Of a stretch of DNA of 64,000 nucleotides, positions 11,411-23,222 are shown in pieces (position 1 is the stretch's first letter; each line of letters begins with the position of its first letter). A program made the translations under genes and the position numbers. Location of the stretch: the NCBI RefSeq assembly GCF_902167145.1, contig NC_050098.1, positions 13,102,501 to 13,166,500 on the forward strand, in the 5' to 3' direction. This DNA is from Zea mays. Lineage: Eukaryota > Streptophyta > Magnoliopsida > Poales > Poaceae. Under the pieces are notes generated by a model. That model ran no database searches. It had not been told where the DNA came from and saw nothing but the letters and a program-made list of their open reading frames with translations.

Positions 11411-12553
11411 GCCCTCCCCTCAAGAGGCCTACATTGCCAAGAGGACATGCCCAAGAAAGATGGTGGTCATCACTTAGGGGCTCGGCAATGAAGCCTAGGA
11501 TCCCAACATACTTCATTGTGGTCACTGCCCAGGCCATGTCGTTCGGGGACCAACGTCTCAAGCTCAAACTAGAAAGCCAATTTTGGAATCTGCTAGGCAC
11601 CTAAAGCATGACACACATAGAGGAACTGCACTATATACCTATCCCGCAGTTGCAAGCCACCATTAACCGCTCCCTCGATGGGGTCACATAATGGGTATGA
11701 GGTATCAGGACAAAGGACTCCCCTAACCGTAGGAATCGAGGTAGACAACCCTATGCTTGTTTGCCAGCCCCTCTAGACAGGAGAGGCACCTTACACATGG
11801 AGAAAGCCTTTAGAATGCTCACCTGTTGTGGTGCATAGAAAAATATAGCATCTGATGGTCAAAATAAAAACCACACTAAAGTGCTAGGGAATGGTTGCAA
11901 CATTGTCACACCTCTCCTACACAACAAAGGACCTAGCAGTGGTAAGACAAAGAAAACAGAAGCACGCATGGTGGATAAACACTAGGTTAGAGCCCAGTCG
12001 ATTTGTATGCCCCATGCTCTCCTCGGTATATAAGTAAATGCATGGACTCCTATATAAGGGATCAAGACTTGGAACTTTCAACTATAGGACTCAATAGCCA
12101 AGAAACCAAGAATACTACAACATGATCCCCTATCAAACTCTCTTAATTTCTTTATTTGTAAGAACCCATAATTGGGCATATCTAACATGAAGAACACCAT
12201 ACTGCTAGACCAAAGGATCAGAGGCCCAAACTAAGATAAATTGATTATGCCCCTTTTGTGTTTTGAGTGTCCGGGTCATCAGAAACCCACATATCGAGTT
12301 TTGATGAACAACCATGACGCTCGCCATAGTTCCATACCCACGACGTCTAGCATGCTAGGTAGGAAGAGTGTCATGTGCGATCTCTATTCTACAATGTTAT
12401 GGTGGCTAGAACCATTAGCTTCATCGTTGAGATGAAAACACTGCCTCGAAGAGCAGCATGCTTCACTGGTGAAATTTTCAGCATTTATGGTTCTTTCATC
12501 CATGTCCATGCTCTTACATTTCAGAGCATAGACTATGTCTCTGATAATAACGG
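11411..12553. other. Unclassified AT-rich sequence left of element C
   Basis: No gene recognised. A TATA-like CTATATAAGGG occurs at about 12051-12061, followed by a T-rich leader reminiscent of a decayed LTR, but no borders can be fixed. It was continuous with 28354 onward before element C inserted; the last five bases, AACGG, are the left target duplication of C. Confidence 0.4.
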
Positions 12554-13886
12554 TGTCGGCGTTTCGGACCCGCGAGGACCGTCAACCGACCAGTGAATTT
12601 GTTGCTGCGTGTCCCTGCCCAGATGGGTTGATGCAAGATGGAACACAAGAGGGAAATGAGGCTTATGTTATCTCGCACCGGGGTGCTTATAGTAGGGGTT
12701 ACAAGCGTCGCGAGGGAGCGAGGGCGAGAGCGAGAGAGGGAGAGAGAGCCCCTGCGTGCGTCCGTCTCGTCTATCTCGTCTGCCCTGCCTCCCACTATGT
12801 CGACGTCTATGTGTGCGTCCACGTATGTCCACCTGAACATGTGTCAACGTGAACGTATCTCCACCTCTGTCAACGTGCCTTAGGAAGGCCCTGGACATCC
12901 CCTTTTATATATACAAGGAGATGCCCAGCTGTACAATGGGGTGTAGCTATGTGCTAACATGGCTGGCGGAGAAGCGCCTTGAGCCCTGTACACGAGCTAA
13001 CGTGGCCATCGGATAAGTGCCTTGAGCCCTGTAGAAGCACAGCTGTCGGTGCGGCATGGATCCTGCTGACGTTTCCTTGCTTCCGTAGGGGGTTGAGAGC
13101 AATCCGACGTCATGGGCGCACGCGGGGAACCATCATTACCTGTTACCGGAGTAACCTTAGATGGGACACCGGTCTTGTTCCTTCGTAGCCTGAGGCAGCT
13201 AGCTAGGAGTAGGGTAATGATGTATCCCCTGTAGCATAATCGGTCTGAGGCCCTGGTCGGGCGAGGCGGAGACTTCTCCTGAGGCCGAGGCTGAGGTCGA
13301 GGCCTGAGGTCAGGCGAGGCAGAGACCTTATCCGAGGCCGAGGCTGAGGCCGAGGCCTGAGGTCGGGCGAGGCGGAGCTCCCTGTTGCGCCCGAGGCCGA
13401 ACTCGTGGGAAATCGTGACTTAGTTTTACCCTGGTGGTTGGCACAGTAGCCGGAGTGAGGCGAACATCGCTGTTTTCCTGTCAGATCAGTCAGTAAAGGG
13501 GCGAAGTGACTGCGGTCACTTCGACCTTGCCGACTGAGGCACGCGTGTCAGGATAAGGTGTTAGGCGATCCCCGCATTAAATGCGCATGCGATACGGTCC
13601 GCTGGTAAGGTGATTTGGTCAAGGTCACTGCACGACAAAGTCTGCCTGAGCTGGGCTTCGGGCGAGCCGAGGGTGCGTCTGCTGACTGAGGGGACCCTCG
13701 GGCGAGGCGTGAATCCGTCCGGGACTACTCTTCCCGCCCGAGGCTGGGCTCGGATGAGGTCGCGTCCCTCGGTAGACGTGGCCTTGACTTGAACCGCGCT
13801 TTATCAGCCGGGTATGGTTTGTTCTGAAGATGTTTTCCAGCCAGATTAAGGAGCATTGGGGGTACCCCTAATTACGATACCCGACA
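12554..13886 (-). repeat. 3' LTR of element C
   Basis: 1333 bp; on the plus strand it runs from TGTCGGCGTTTCGGACC to TACGATACCCGACA. Similar in length and sequence to its partner at 27009-28353 (1345 bp), with scattered substitutions and small indels. Adjacent purine tract: GTAGCCCCCGAGCCTC at 13887-13902, read on the minus strand. Confidence 0.88.
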
Positions 13887-16800
13887 GTAGCCCCCGAGCC
13901 TCAAAGGGAGTGCGGGCACTCGCTTGGAGGTTCTGCTGGATTTTTGCAAGGGGACCGGCCCTTCTCGGTTATATTTTGTTCCGATGGGTGCGCGCGAGCG
14001 CACCCGTCGGGTGTAGCCCCTGAGGCCTCGGAGGAGTGGTTTGACTCCTCTGAGGTCTTAATTCTTTTTGCGATGCCTCGGTCGGCCTTGTTGTTCCCTC
14101 ATGCGGCCTGGGCGTAGCCCGGGTGCACGGTCAGGCTCCGAGTTTTCACGCTGGTTTGTTAATGTGGTCAATGGTTCGGCCGTAGCCTGGTGCGAGAGCA
14201 GCCCCCGAGCCTCTGCACGGAGCGAGAGGACGATCAAGGACCATCTCGACTTTTATTGTACGCCCCTTCGTCGCCTTTTCGCAAGGAGGAAGGGGGGAAA
14301 GCGCCATGTTACCCTTGGGGGCACCGAACATGGTGTTTCCAGTGAGTTGCTGACGGGTGATCTGAGTGGACGCCCGAGCCCCGTTCGATAAGGGTCGGCT
14401 AGTGGCCTAGAGGCGCACTCCAAAAGTACCTGCAGGTGATCTGCCGGACCCGGACCCATTCGATAGGGTCCGAGGGCTCGATGCCTCCCTCCGGTGGGAT
14501 TTCGTTACAAAATCGTTCCCGCTGGTCTCGGAAATGTCCTAGGGTACCTCGGTAGCGTAGCCCGAGCCTCGGCCATGTAACGGACGTACCCAGGGTCATC
14601 CCTGACTCTGCGTGCTCTGGGGCGGCTGTCGAACCCTTTCGAGGGGCCAGCCTTCGAACCTCTGATCAGTAAAGGGCACGGAGCCCGAGTGCTCTGGGCG
14701 GTTGTCGAACCCCGGAGGGCACAACCTTCGAACCCCTGATCAGTAGGAGGGCTCGGGGCTCGTTTCCTTCACTGGGAAGGATCCTTTTTCGAAATATCCC
14801 CTTTCCTGGTCCCTGTGGCAAGAGAGAGAGAGAGGGAAAGAAAAAGGACATGAATTTAAATAAGGCAACGCACCTTTTTTGACGCGGTCATCATGACGGA
14901 GGTGAAACGGCGCCCGCTTCCCCTACCGGAGGTGTTGCTTGCCCTGCCAAGGAGTTAATGCGACGGGACGGGCGATTCGCAGGGCGTCTGTTGCGCGTGC
15001 GCGAGCCGTTCAAGGAACGGAACACAGGTGCGTCGTCTTTACTCCGTGGGAGAGGGTGCGAGCCTGTAGGTGATTGGACCGCTGCTTCCGCCCGTCTGTT
15101 GCTGTCGGCCCGCCTCTGGTCATATCAACCGTCGTGCCTATCCCCGCGGCTGACTGACCCGTGATCATTGCACTCAATTGGCACTATTGGGTCACGCGCA
15201 GGGCTGCCTCGAGTCGCGGCACTAGTTCTGCAGTTGAGAAGATGTGGCATTGGCGCGAGTGGCGGTGCGGTTTCCTTGCACGTAGTAACCATCGCGCCGG
15301 TTACATGACATGTGGGCCCGGGCCTCCATGCTGGACCGCCGAAAGGGTGCACAACCGTGGTGCGGTTGCATGCTTCCTGCGTGGCGGTCCGCCCTTTCGA
15401 CCGTTGGTTTCGGCGAGGATGGGGGAATGCTTATAACCGCGGGGCGGTTACATGCTTCGTGTGCGGCGATTTGGCTTCTTCCGTTTCGGGTCAGCTCGCA
15501 TGACGTGTGGGACCCAGCCCCCGTGTCGGAGGGTGAGAACCCTAGAGCGCGTCGGTGGAGACCTTGGCCGTGATGCTTGGAGGTGCGAGTGAGGAGATCT
15601 GCCTTTAAAAAGGGGTCCATCCCTCGGGCAGTAGCCATGCCTTCACACTTCTCGCATTCATCGTACCCTTCCACCTTCCGAGCCCCCAGATGGGGTGCAC
15701 CCGTGTTGTCTTCTTTTTGCTGCTGTTTGAGGAGCGCGACCCCGTGGGGGTTGGCGCTCTTCAGTCACCGCTCGGCTTCAAGGATTTTCATCATGCAGCT
15801 CGGCTGCAGTCCCTCACCAATGGTCATCCGTAGGGATGATCACCAGCCTTGCGGTGGGGAGAAGCAAGTCGGGCTGCGGCCTCTGCCCCGCCCTCAGCTT
15901 CAAGGATGTTCATCATCCGGGCTGGGGAGGAGGGCGCGCCGAGTTGGGTCCTGCCTCCGTGTGGGCCGGTGGCCCGCTTCTTCCTCCAACATTCGGGGGA
16001 GAAGGGCATCCTCCAGCCATGCGGGGGAAGGCGAACTACTGCTGCCTGGTCAGGGTGCAGCTGTCCGTCCTCCATCCGGGCGACAGTCGTGTCGTGCACA
16101 GGTGGCTGCTGTCGCTGGTGCTGAAGTGGTGGCCACCGCTGGTGAGGCTTCCCACCGCAGCGGTGGTTGCTTCCGCCGGCGAGACCGTCAGTGCCACCTG
16201 CGCTCTGGACCTCCGACTCTTTGGCTTTAATGGCTGGTTCTCGTCCCCCATGAGGGGACGTGAACGAGGGCCTTTCAGCAGTAGCGTTTGCCCTGAGGCC
16301 ATCACTCTGTTGTCTAGACGCCCGAGGCGGAGGTCATTGTTGCGCTGCTGGTGCAGTGGTCGCCGGCGAGCCATCTGAAGTTTGTTATCCCGTAGGCCTT
16401 CTGGTGTGGAGGTTGTTCATTCCTGCAGGAATGGACCCAGAGTCCCGTTTGTAATGGTACCCTCTTGAGAGCGAGATGTAATAGCTTTAAGTACTAAGAC
16501 ATCTGCCGTAGGTCGGGACAACCGCCGAGGGTGCTGCCGACGTCTAAGTCTAGGTACCATTGTTACCCCAAGCACGTGTGTTTGTTCTTTGTGGCTGCTG
16601 AGGCCTGAACATTTGGGTATAAAGCCATGCTTTTTTCCTCTTGTTTCGAGTATTAGGACTTGTTCGTCGGTAACAGAATCACTTATCCGAGCGTGAGCTA
16701 CCTTTCGCGGAAGGTGACGATTGAGGTATCCGTATCCCGGAGGCGTAGGAGTCCCTCAGCTCGATCGGCCTTGCCGTTCAAGGTCTCTCTCGCTCGTCAT

Positions 16801-18260
16801 TAGGATTCTGTTATCGACGCAGTCGAAAGGCGCGAAAGTCGTTTTGGCAGAAAACTTTTCCGAGGAAAGATTTGATGCAGAGGGGGCTTCCTTCTTTCTA
16901 GACTCGAGGCGACCGCTCGGGCCGGGACCCTTGCGGAGGGCCTGGCTATGGTCGTCGGGTCTGCCCGGTCTGCCGAAGCCGAGGCCTCGTAGCAGCGTGC
17001 CCGGGCCGAGGGTATGTTTAGCCCGCTCTATGACTTTGTTTTTGTCTCCATTCTTCTCCTTTCGTCTGAAGAAAGTTGCCCTGCTGTCTGCAGGGTTCGA
17101 GACGGCTCTTAACGAGTCCGTCAAGAACTGCAAGGCGCTTGCCGAGGCGGCTGAGCAGAAGGAGGCCGAGCGCGTGGCCATGTCCGAGGCCATCTCGGCT
17201 TTCTGCCAGGCCTTTGGCCTTGACGGCGTCCCCTCGGGTAGCTCCCCCCAGAGTCATCTGCGGGCCTTGGGCGGCCATGTGCGCAGCAGACTCCGTGGGG
17301 TGCTGCACCACGGCGTTAGGCGGGCCTTCGCCGTGCTCGCTTCCCACTACGATGTGGATCTGGAGCGGGTTAGCGAGGGGTACTGCTTACCCGACGATGA
17401 GGAGGCTGCCTTAGCCGAGGTCCAGAGGCTTGACGCAGCTGTCGAGGGCCCAAGTGCGACGCTGGCTTCCTCCTTTGAGGTGGAGGTCCTTCCACCCGTG
17501 TCGCCGTCTGAGGCCGTGCCAGATCCTGTCGAGGGTGGAAATGACGCCGAGCGTGCTGCTCCTCCCCCCGCCGATGTCTGAGCCTGCAAGAACAGTTTGC
17601 TTTGAAGTATGCGTATGTTTTTTTGCAGCTGCTGAGGCCTAAACATTTTAGCATCGAATTATAAAGCTGCGTTTTGTTTCCTCTCGTTTCGAGCGTTAAG
17701 ACTTGTTCGGTAGCAGAATCCCTTGTCCGAGCGTGAGTCACTTTTCGTGGAAGGTGATGAGTGAGGTATCCGTATCCCGGAGGCGTAGGAGTCCCTCGGC
17801 TCGGTCGGCCTTGCCGCTTATGTGTTCTCCCGTCGTTTTTAGGATTTTGTTATCGACGCAGTCGAAAAAGGCATGAAAGCCGTTCTGGCAGAAAAGTTTT
17901 TGAGCGTTAGGACTTGTTCGGTAGCAAAATCACTTATCCTAGCGTGAGTTACTTTTCGCGGAAGGTGATGAGTGAGGTATCCGTATCCCGGAGGCGTAGG
18001 AGTCCCTCGGCTCGGTCGACCTTGCCGTTCAAGGTCTCTCTCGCTCGTCTTTAGGATTCTGTTATCGACGCAGTCAAAAAGCGGGAAAGACGTTCTGGCA
18101 AAAGACTTTTCCGAGGAAAATTTTGACGCAGAGGGGGTTCCCCCCTTCTAGCCCCCGAGGGAGGGTCGGGCTTTGCCGAGGCAAGGCTGATCCTTCCTTG
18201 ATGGTTAGACTTTATTTATGCATGTAAAGAAAGCGAGATACATGAACCACTTGAAACATT
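13887..18260 (-). other. Element C 3' internal region
   Basis: About 4.4 kb between the LTR and the pol stop. It corresponds to 5401-9209 of A and 55045-58961 of B in inverted orientation. Three copies of the roughly 210-bp repeat block begin near 16650, 17690 and 17900 (GTATCCGTATCCCGGAGGCG core). An antisense ORF remnant lies between the first and second copies. The portion 14640-14780 has the repeated TTCGAACC(C/T)CTGATCAGTA block. A plus-strand TATA-like TTTAAAAA at 15604-15611 matches minus-strand TTTAAAAG in A and B. Confidence 0.65.
16721..17581 (+). pseudogene. Antisense ORF remnant in element C
   Basis: An open frame of 286 codons on the strand opposite to gag-pol, between pol and the 3' LTR. 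The first third is repeat-block sequence. The credible coding part begins after a likely splice acceptor (CTGCTGTCTGCAG, ending 17093) and reads GFETALNESVKNCKALAEAA, then HYDVDLERVSEGYCLPDDEE, ending in an acidic, Pro-rich tail. A GTATGT donor-like site at 17012 would give an 82-base intron, but the only upstream frame compatible with it has a stop (TAG, 16990-16992), so the gene is broken. The tail aligns with antisense fragments in A and B. Tat-lineage elements are known to carry antisense ORFs here; the function is not known to me. Confidence 0.5.
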
Positions 18261-19713
18261 TTAAGGGTAAAAGCGACGTAGCTGTTGGATGTTCCAAGCG
18301 TTGCTGTAGACCTTGCCTTGATCGTTGGCCAGCTTTTATGTCCCGGGCTTCAAAATCTTGGCGATGATGAAGGGCCCTTTCCAGGGAGGAGTAAGCTTGT
18401 GGCGCCCTCGGGCGTCTTGTCACAGCCGAAGTACCAAGTCTCCCACTTGGAAACCTTGGGGCCGAACCCTTCGGGCGTGGTAGCGTCACAGAGACTGCTG
18501 ATATCGCGCCGAGTGTAGTAAGGCCACGTCCCGAGCCTCTTCCAGCTGGTTCAACGAATCTTCTCGGTTGGTCTGGTTGCTTTGGTCATCGTAAGCCTTT
18601 GTCCTTGGGGAACCGTATTCTAAGTCTGTGGGTAGGATGGCCTCGGCCCCATAGACTAGAAAGAACGGCGAGAAACTCGTGGCCCGGCTCGGCGTCGTCC
18701 TCAGACTCCAAACCACCGAGGGTAGCTCTTTTATCCACCGCTTGCCGAACTTATTGAGGTCGTTGTAGATCCTTGGCTTTAGAGTTTAGTCCCTGCAAAA
18801 TCATACTGTTGGCGCGTTCCACCTGCCCATTTGTCATTGGGTGAGCTACGGCGGCCCAGCCCACACGGATGTGGTGGCCTTCGCAGAAGTCTAGGAACTT
18901 CTTCCCAGTGAACTGCGTGCCATTGTTGGTGATGATGGAGTTTGGGACCCCAAAGCGATGGATGATATTTGTGAAGAACGCCACCGCCTGCTCGGACCCG
19001 ATGCTGGTTAAGGGTCGGACTTCGATCCACTTGGAGAATTTGTCGATGGCGACCAGCAGGTGCTTGAAGCCCCCGGGTGCCTTCTGCAGGGGACCGACGA
19101 GGTCCAAACCCCATACGGCAAACGACCAAGTGATGGGTATTGTCTGTAGGGCTTGAGCGGGCAGGTGCGTCTGTCTCGCGTAGAATTGACACCATTGGCA
19201 GGAGCGTACAATCCTAGTGGCGTCGGCCACCGCGGTCAGCCAGTAGAAACCTTGTCGGAAAGCGTTTCCGACGAGGGTCCAAGGTGCTGCATGGTGACCG
19301 CAAGCCCCCGAGTGTATTTCTTGTAACGGCTCTTGTCCTTGGGCGACGGATATGCATCGTTGGAGAATGCCTGAGGGGCTGCGGTGGTACAACTCTTTTT
19401 CATCACCCAGTAAAACGAACGACTTGGCGCGCCGAGCCAGTCGCCGAGCTTCGGCCTTGTCGAGGGGCAGCTCTCCTCGGAGGAGATATTGCAGGTACGG
19501 GATCTGCCAGTTTTGGTTTGGCGCAACCCCATTCCGCTCTCCCTCGATGCGTAAGGCCTCACCCTCGGCAGCCAAGGGTACCTCGAGCTGGGCCGAGGTC
19601 TCGTCGGGTTCGGGCGCGTCGTCGAGTTTCACAGATGGTTGATATATGTCCCTGGAGAAGACGTCTGGGGGAACTGTCGTTCGCCCCGAGGCTATTTTAG
19701 CCAGCTCATCCAC
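18261..19713 (-). pseudogene. Element C integrase region
   Basis: Minus-strand reading gives HSGACGHHAAP, CQWCQFYARQTH, GLDLVGP, TNNGTQF and GQVERANS, that is the zinc finger and the core with Asp, Asp (in NNG instead of the usual DNG) and Glu. The first aspartate is kept; the second motif reads ITNNGT, so the catalytic Asp is replaced by Asn. The frame breaks near 18751 and again near 18489 before the common C-terminus (TTA of the stop at 18261-18263). Non-functional. Confidence 0.8.
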
Positions 19714-20286
19714 AGTCTCGTTGTACCGTCAAGCAACATGGTTGAGTTCCAGCCCATGGAACTTATCCTCTAAGCGCCGAACTTCGTCGCAATAGGCCTC
19801 CATTTTTTGATCACGACAGTGGGAGTTCTTCATGACTTAGTCAATGACGAGCTGCGAGTCGCCCCGAGCATCGAGGCGCCGAACCCCTAGCTCGACGGCG
19901 ATGCGCAACCCATTAACCAAAGTCTCATACTCGACCACGTTGTTTGACGCCGGAAAATGGAGACGCAGCACGTAGCGCACATGTTTCCCGAGGGGTGAGA
20001 TGAAGAGCAAGCCAACACCTGCTCCTGTTTTCATCAGCGACCCATCGAAGTACATGGTCCAAAGTTCGGCCTGGATTGGAGCTATCGGCAATTGGGTGTC
20101 GACCCATTCCGCCAGGAAGTCAGCCAAGACTTGGGACTTTATGGCCTTCCGAGGGGCAAATGAAATTGTTTCGCCCATGAGTTCCACTGCCCATTTTTCT
20201 ATCCTACCCGAGGCCTCTCAGCACTGGATGATCTCTCCCAGGGGGAAGGATGACACCACAGTCACCGGATGAGACTCGAAGTAGTG
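19714..20286 (-). pseudogene. Element C RNase H region
   Basis: ELWTMYFDGSLMKTGAGVGL and NVVEYETLVNGL identify the RNase H domain aligned with A and B; the reading is open from 20187 to 19837 and bounded by stops on both sides. Catalytic Asp and Glu are still recognisable. Confidence 0.75.
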
Positions 20287-21489
20287 TCACAATTTTCGCC
20301 GTGTCAGAATTACTGCGTACAGTAGCTTCTGGATTTGTGGGTAGCGGATCTTGGTCTTGGATAGCACCTCACTGATGAAGTAGACCGGCCTCTGGACGAG
20401 TAGTGCATGCCCTTCTTCTCGTCTCTCGACTACGATCGCGGCGCTGACCACATGAGTGGTTGCGGCTACGTAGATCAAGAGGGCTTCTCCCGTAGCGGGG
20501 GGCACCAAGATGGGCGCGTTAGTAAGGAGTGCCTTTAAGTTTCTGAGGGCTTCCTCGGCCTCGAGGGTCCAAGTGAAGCGCTCGGCCTTCCTTAAGAGGC
20601 GGTACAAGGGTAATCCTTTCTCGCCAAGGTGCGAGATGAAGCGGCTTAGAGCCGCAAGGCATCCCATGACCCTTTGTACTCCTTTTAAATCTTTGATGGG
20701 TCCCATGTTGGTGATGGCTACGATTTTCTCCGGGTTGTCCTCGATGCCTCTTTCAGAGACGATGAACCCCAGGAGCATGCCTCGGGGGACTCCGAAGACA
20801 CACTTTTCGGGATTGAGTTTTACGCCTTTTGCACGCAGGCACCTGAAAGTTACTTCGAGGTCGGAGAGGAGGTCGGAGGCTTTTCTTGTCTTGACAACGA
20901 TGTCATCGACGTAAGCCTCGACCGTTCTACCGATGTGCTCTCCGAACACGTGGTTCATCCACCTTTGGTAGGTTGCGCCTGCATTTCTCAAGCCAAATGG
21001 CATAGTAATATAACAATACATGCCAAAGGGTGTGATGAAAGAAGTCGCGAGCTGGTCGGATTCTTTCATCTTGATTTGGTGATAACTTTAATAGGCGTCG
21101 AGGAATGACAGGGTTTCGCACCCAGAAGTGGAGTCCACAATTTGATCGATGCGAGGCAGAGGGTAGGGAACCTTCGGACATGCTTTGTTTAAACCAGTGT
21201 AGTCTACGCACATCCTCCATTTCCCACCTTTTTTCTTCACAAGCACAAGGTTAGCTAACCATTCGGGATGGAATACCTCTTTGATGAACCCTGCAGCCAT
21301 CAGCTTGTGGACCTCCTCGCCTATAGTCCTGCGCTTCTCTTCATCAAAGCGGCGCAGGTGCTGCTTCACGGGTCGGGCACCGGCTCGGATATCCAGCGAG
21401 TGCTCGGCGACATCCCTCGGTATGCCTGGCATGTCCGAGGGACTCCACGCAAAAATTTTGGCATTTGCGCAGAGAAAGTCGACGAGCAC
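20287..21489 (-). pseudogene. Element C reverse transcriptase region
   Basis: The minus strand reads FIKEVFHPEW and CVDYTGLNKACPKVPYPL, then FITPFGMYC, MPFGLRNAGATYQR and the catalytic box AYVDDIVVKT. A stop (TAA, 21088-21090) falls between DAY and SYHQ, at the same codon where element B has TGA (52159-52161). Another stop, TAG at 21496-21498, separates this module from the protease, again shared with B. Confidence 0.82.
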
Positions 21490-21495
21490 TGCTTC

Positions 21496-22404
21496 CTATT
21501 TGGGGTCGAGCTCGGAGCCGATCCTGACTTTCTTGCTGGCGTTGTTGCTGGGGTCGAGTGAGATGGTTTTAACTGCCTCGGCTGGTTCGAAGTTGCCGGC
21601 GTGGCGCTTCGCATCAGGCGCCTCTTTGGAGAGGCAATCCAGGTCGGTGATGAGGGCCTCGGACTCGGCGATGGCCTCAGCGTACTCCACACATTCCACG
21701 TCGCACTCGTAAGCGTGGCTATACGTGGATCCGACGGTGATGATTCCCTTGGGGCCCGACATCTTGAGCTTGAGGTACGTGTAGTTGGGGACGGCCATGA
21801 ACTTGGCGTAGCATGGTCTTCCCAGCACCGCGTGATAGGTTCCTCGGAACCCGACCACCTCGAACGTGAGGGTTTCCCTGCGGAAGTTGGAGGGAGTTCC
21901 GAAGCAGACGGGCAAATCAAGTTGCCCAAGGGGCAAGACGCGCTTACTAGGGACGATCCCGTGAAAGGGTGCTGCACCGGCCTGGATCATGGACAGATCT
22001 ATCCCCAAGAGCCCTAGGGTCTCGGCGTAGATGATGTTGAGGCTGCTGCCCCCGTCCATGAGGACCTTGGTGAGCCTAGCGTTGCCGATGATGGGGTCGA
22101 CGACGAGCAGGTACCTTCCTGGGCTCGGCACATAGTCGGGGTGGTCGCCTTGGTCGAAGGTGATGGGCTTGTCGGACCAGTCTAGGTAGACCGGCGCCGC
22201 TACCTTCACCGAGCAGACCTCCCGGCGCTCCAGCTTGCGGTGCCGAGCCGAGGCGTTCGCCACCTGTCCTCCGTAGATCATGAAGCAGTCGCGTACCTCT
22301 GGGAACTCCTCTTCCTTGTCGCCCCCTTCTTGTTGTTGCCTTGGTCCTTGCCACCTTCTGCCGAGGGTCCCGCCTTGATGAAGTAACGCCGGAGCATGTC
22401 GCAC
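21496..22404 (-). pseudogene. Element C protease and gag-protease junction
   Basis: An open stretch of 302 codons containing the aspartic protease signature VLMDGGSSLNIIYAETLGLL, followed by a conserved region (FHGIVPSKRVLPLGQLDL, VLGRPCYAKFMAVPNYTYL). Ends in a TAG stop after GSELDPK, shared with B. The first roughly 25 residues are out of frame with the upstream zinc-knuckle segment, which points to a frameshift near 22330-22400. Confidence 0.78.
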
Positions 22405-22553
22405 TCCTCAAGGGTGTGCTTGACGGGACCCCTGTGATAGGGGCACGACTCCTTGAGCATCTTGTCAAACGTGTTGACTCCTCCGGGAGGCTTCCGAGGA
22501 TTCCTGTGCTCAACAGCAGCGACGAGATCCGCGTCAATGGCGTCGCACTTTGC

Positions 22554-23214
22554 TTACGCCTTCTTCTTGGCCTTCTTTTTCGAGCCGCGCTGGACGGACG
22601 CCTCGGGGTCGTCTTCCTTCTGTCTTCCCTGAGGCTGCTTGTCCTTTCGAAAGATGGCTTCGACCGCCTCCTGACCAGAGGTGAACTTGGTGGCGATGTC
22701 CATCAATTCGCTCGCCTTGGTGGGAGTCTTGCGCCCCAGTTTGCTCACCAGGTCCCGGCACGTGGTGCCGCCGAGGAATGCCCCGATGACGTCCGAGTCG
22801 GTGATGTTGGGCAGCTCGGTGCGCTGCATCGAAAACCGCTAGATGTACTCTCGCAGGGATTCCCCTGGCTGCTGGCGGCAGCTTCGGAGGTCCCATGAGT
22901 TCCCAGGGCGCACATACGTACCTTGGAAGTTTCCCGCGAAGGCCTTGACCAGGTCGTCCCAGTCGGAGATCTGCGAAGGAGGCAGATGCTCCAGCCATGC
23001 CCGGGCAGCGTCGGAGAGGAAAAGGGGGAGGTTGCGGATGATGAGGTTGTCGTCATTCATCCCTCCCAACTGGCATGCCAGTCGGTAATCCGCAAGCCAC
23101 TACTCCGGCCTTGTCTCCCCTGAGTACTTGGTGATGGTAGTCGGGGCTCGGAACCGGGCCGGAAACGGCGCCCGTCGTATGGCCCGGCTGAAGACCCTCG
23201 GAGCTGGCGGTTCG
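22554..23214 (-). pseudogene. Element C gag, capsid/nucleocapsid half
   Basis: Minus-strand pieces NDDNLIIRNLPLFLSDAAR, VKAFAGNFQGTYVRPGN and RTELPNITDSDVIGAFLGGT correspond to the retrotransposon gag domain of B (50190-50600). Stops occur at about 22830 and about 22551. A basic tract (KKKAKKKA) precedes the zinc-knuckle region. The gene is interrupted upstream by the hAT element at 23223. Confidence 0.8.
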
Positions 23215-23222
23215 GGCGAGGG
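23215..23222. repeat. Target duplication of the 1.43-kb hAT element, left copy
   Basis: GGCGAGGG, repeated exactly at 24652-24659. Eight bases is the hAT superfamily value. Confidence 0.9.

Noticed and set aside
12241..12435. Zinc-finger-like or gag-like frame (LCFECPGHQKPTYR)
   Set aside because: Only one Cys-x2-Cys-like pair and no conserved context; too weak to call.
13250..13400. CRISPR-like or satellite array of GAGGCCGAGGC units
   Set aside because: Short, irregular GC-rich repeats inside the LTR of C; no spacer structure, and this is a plant genome.
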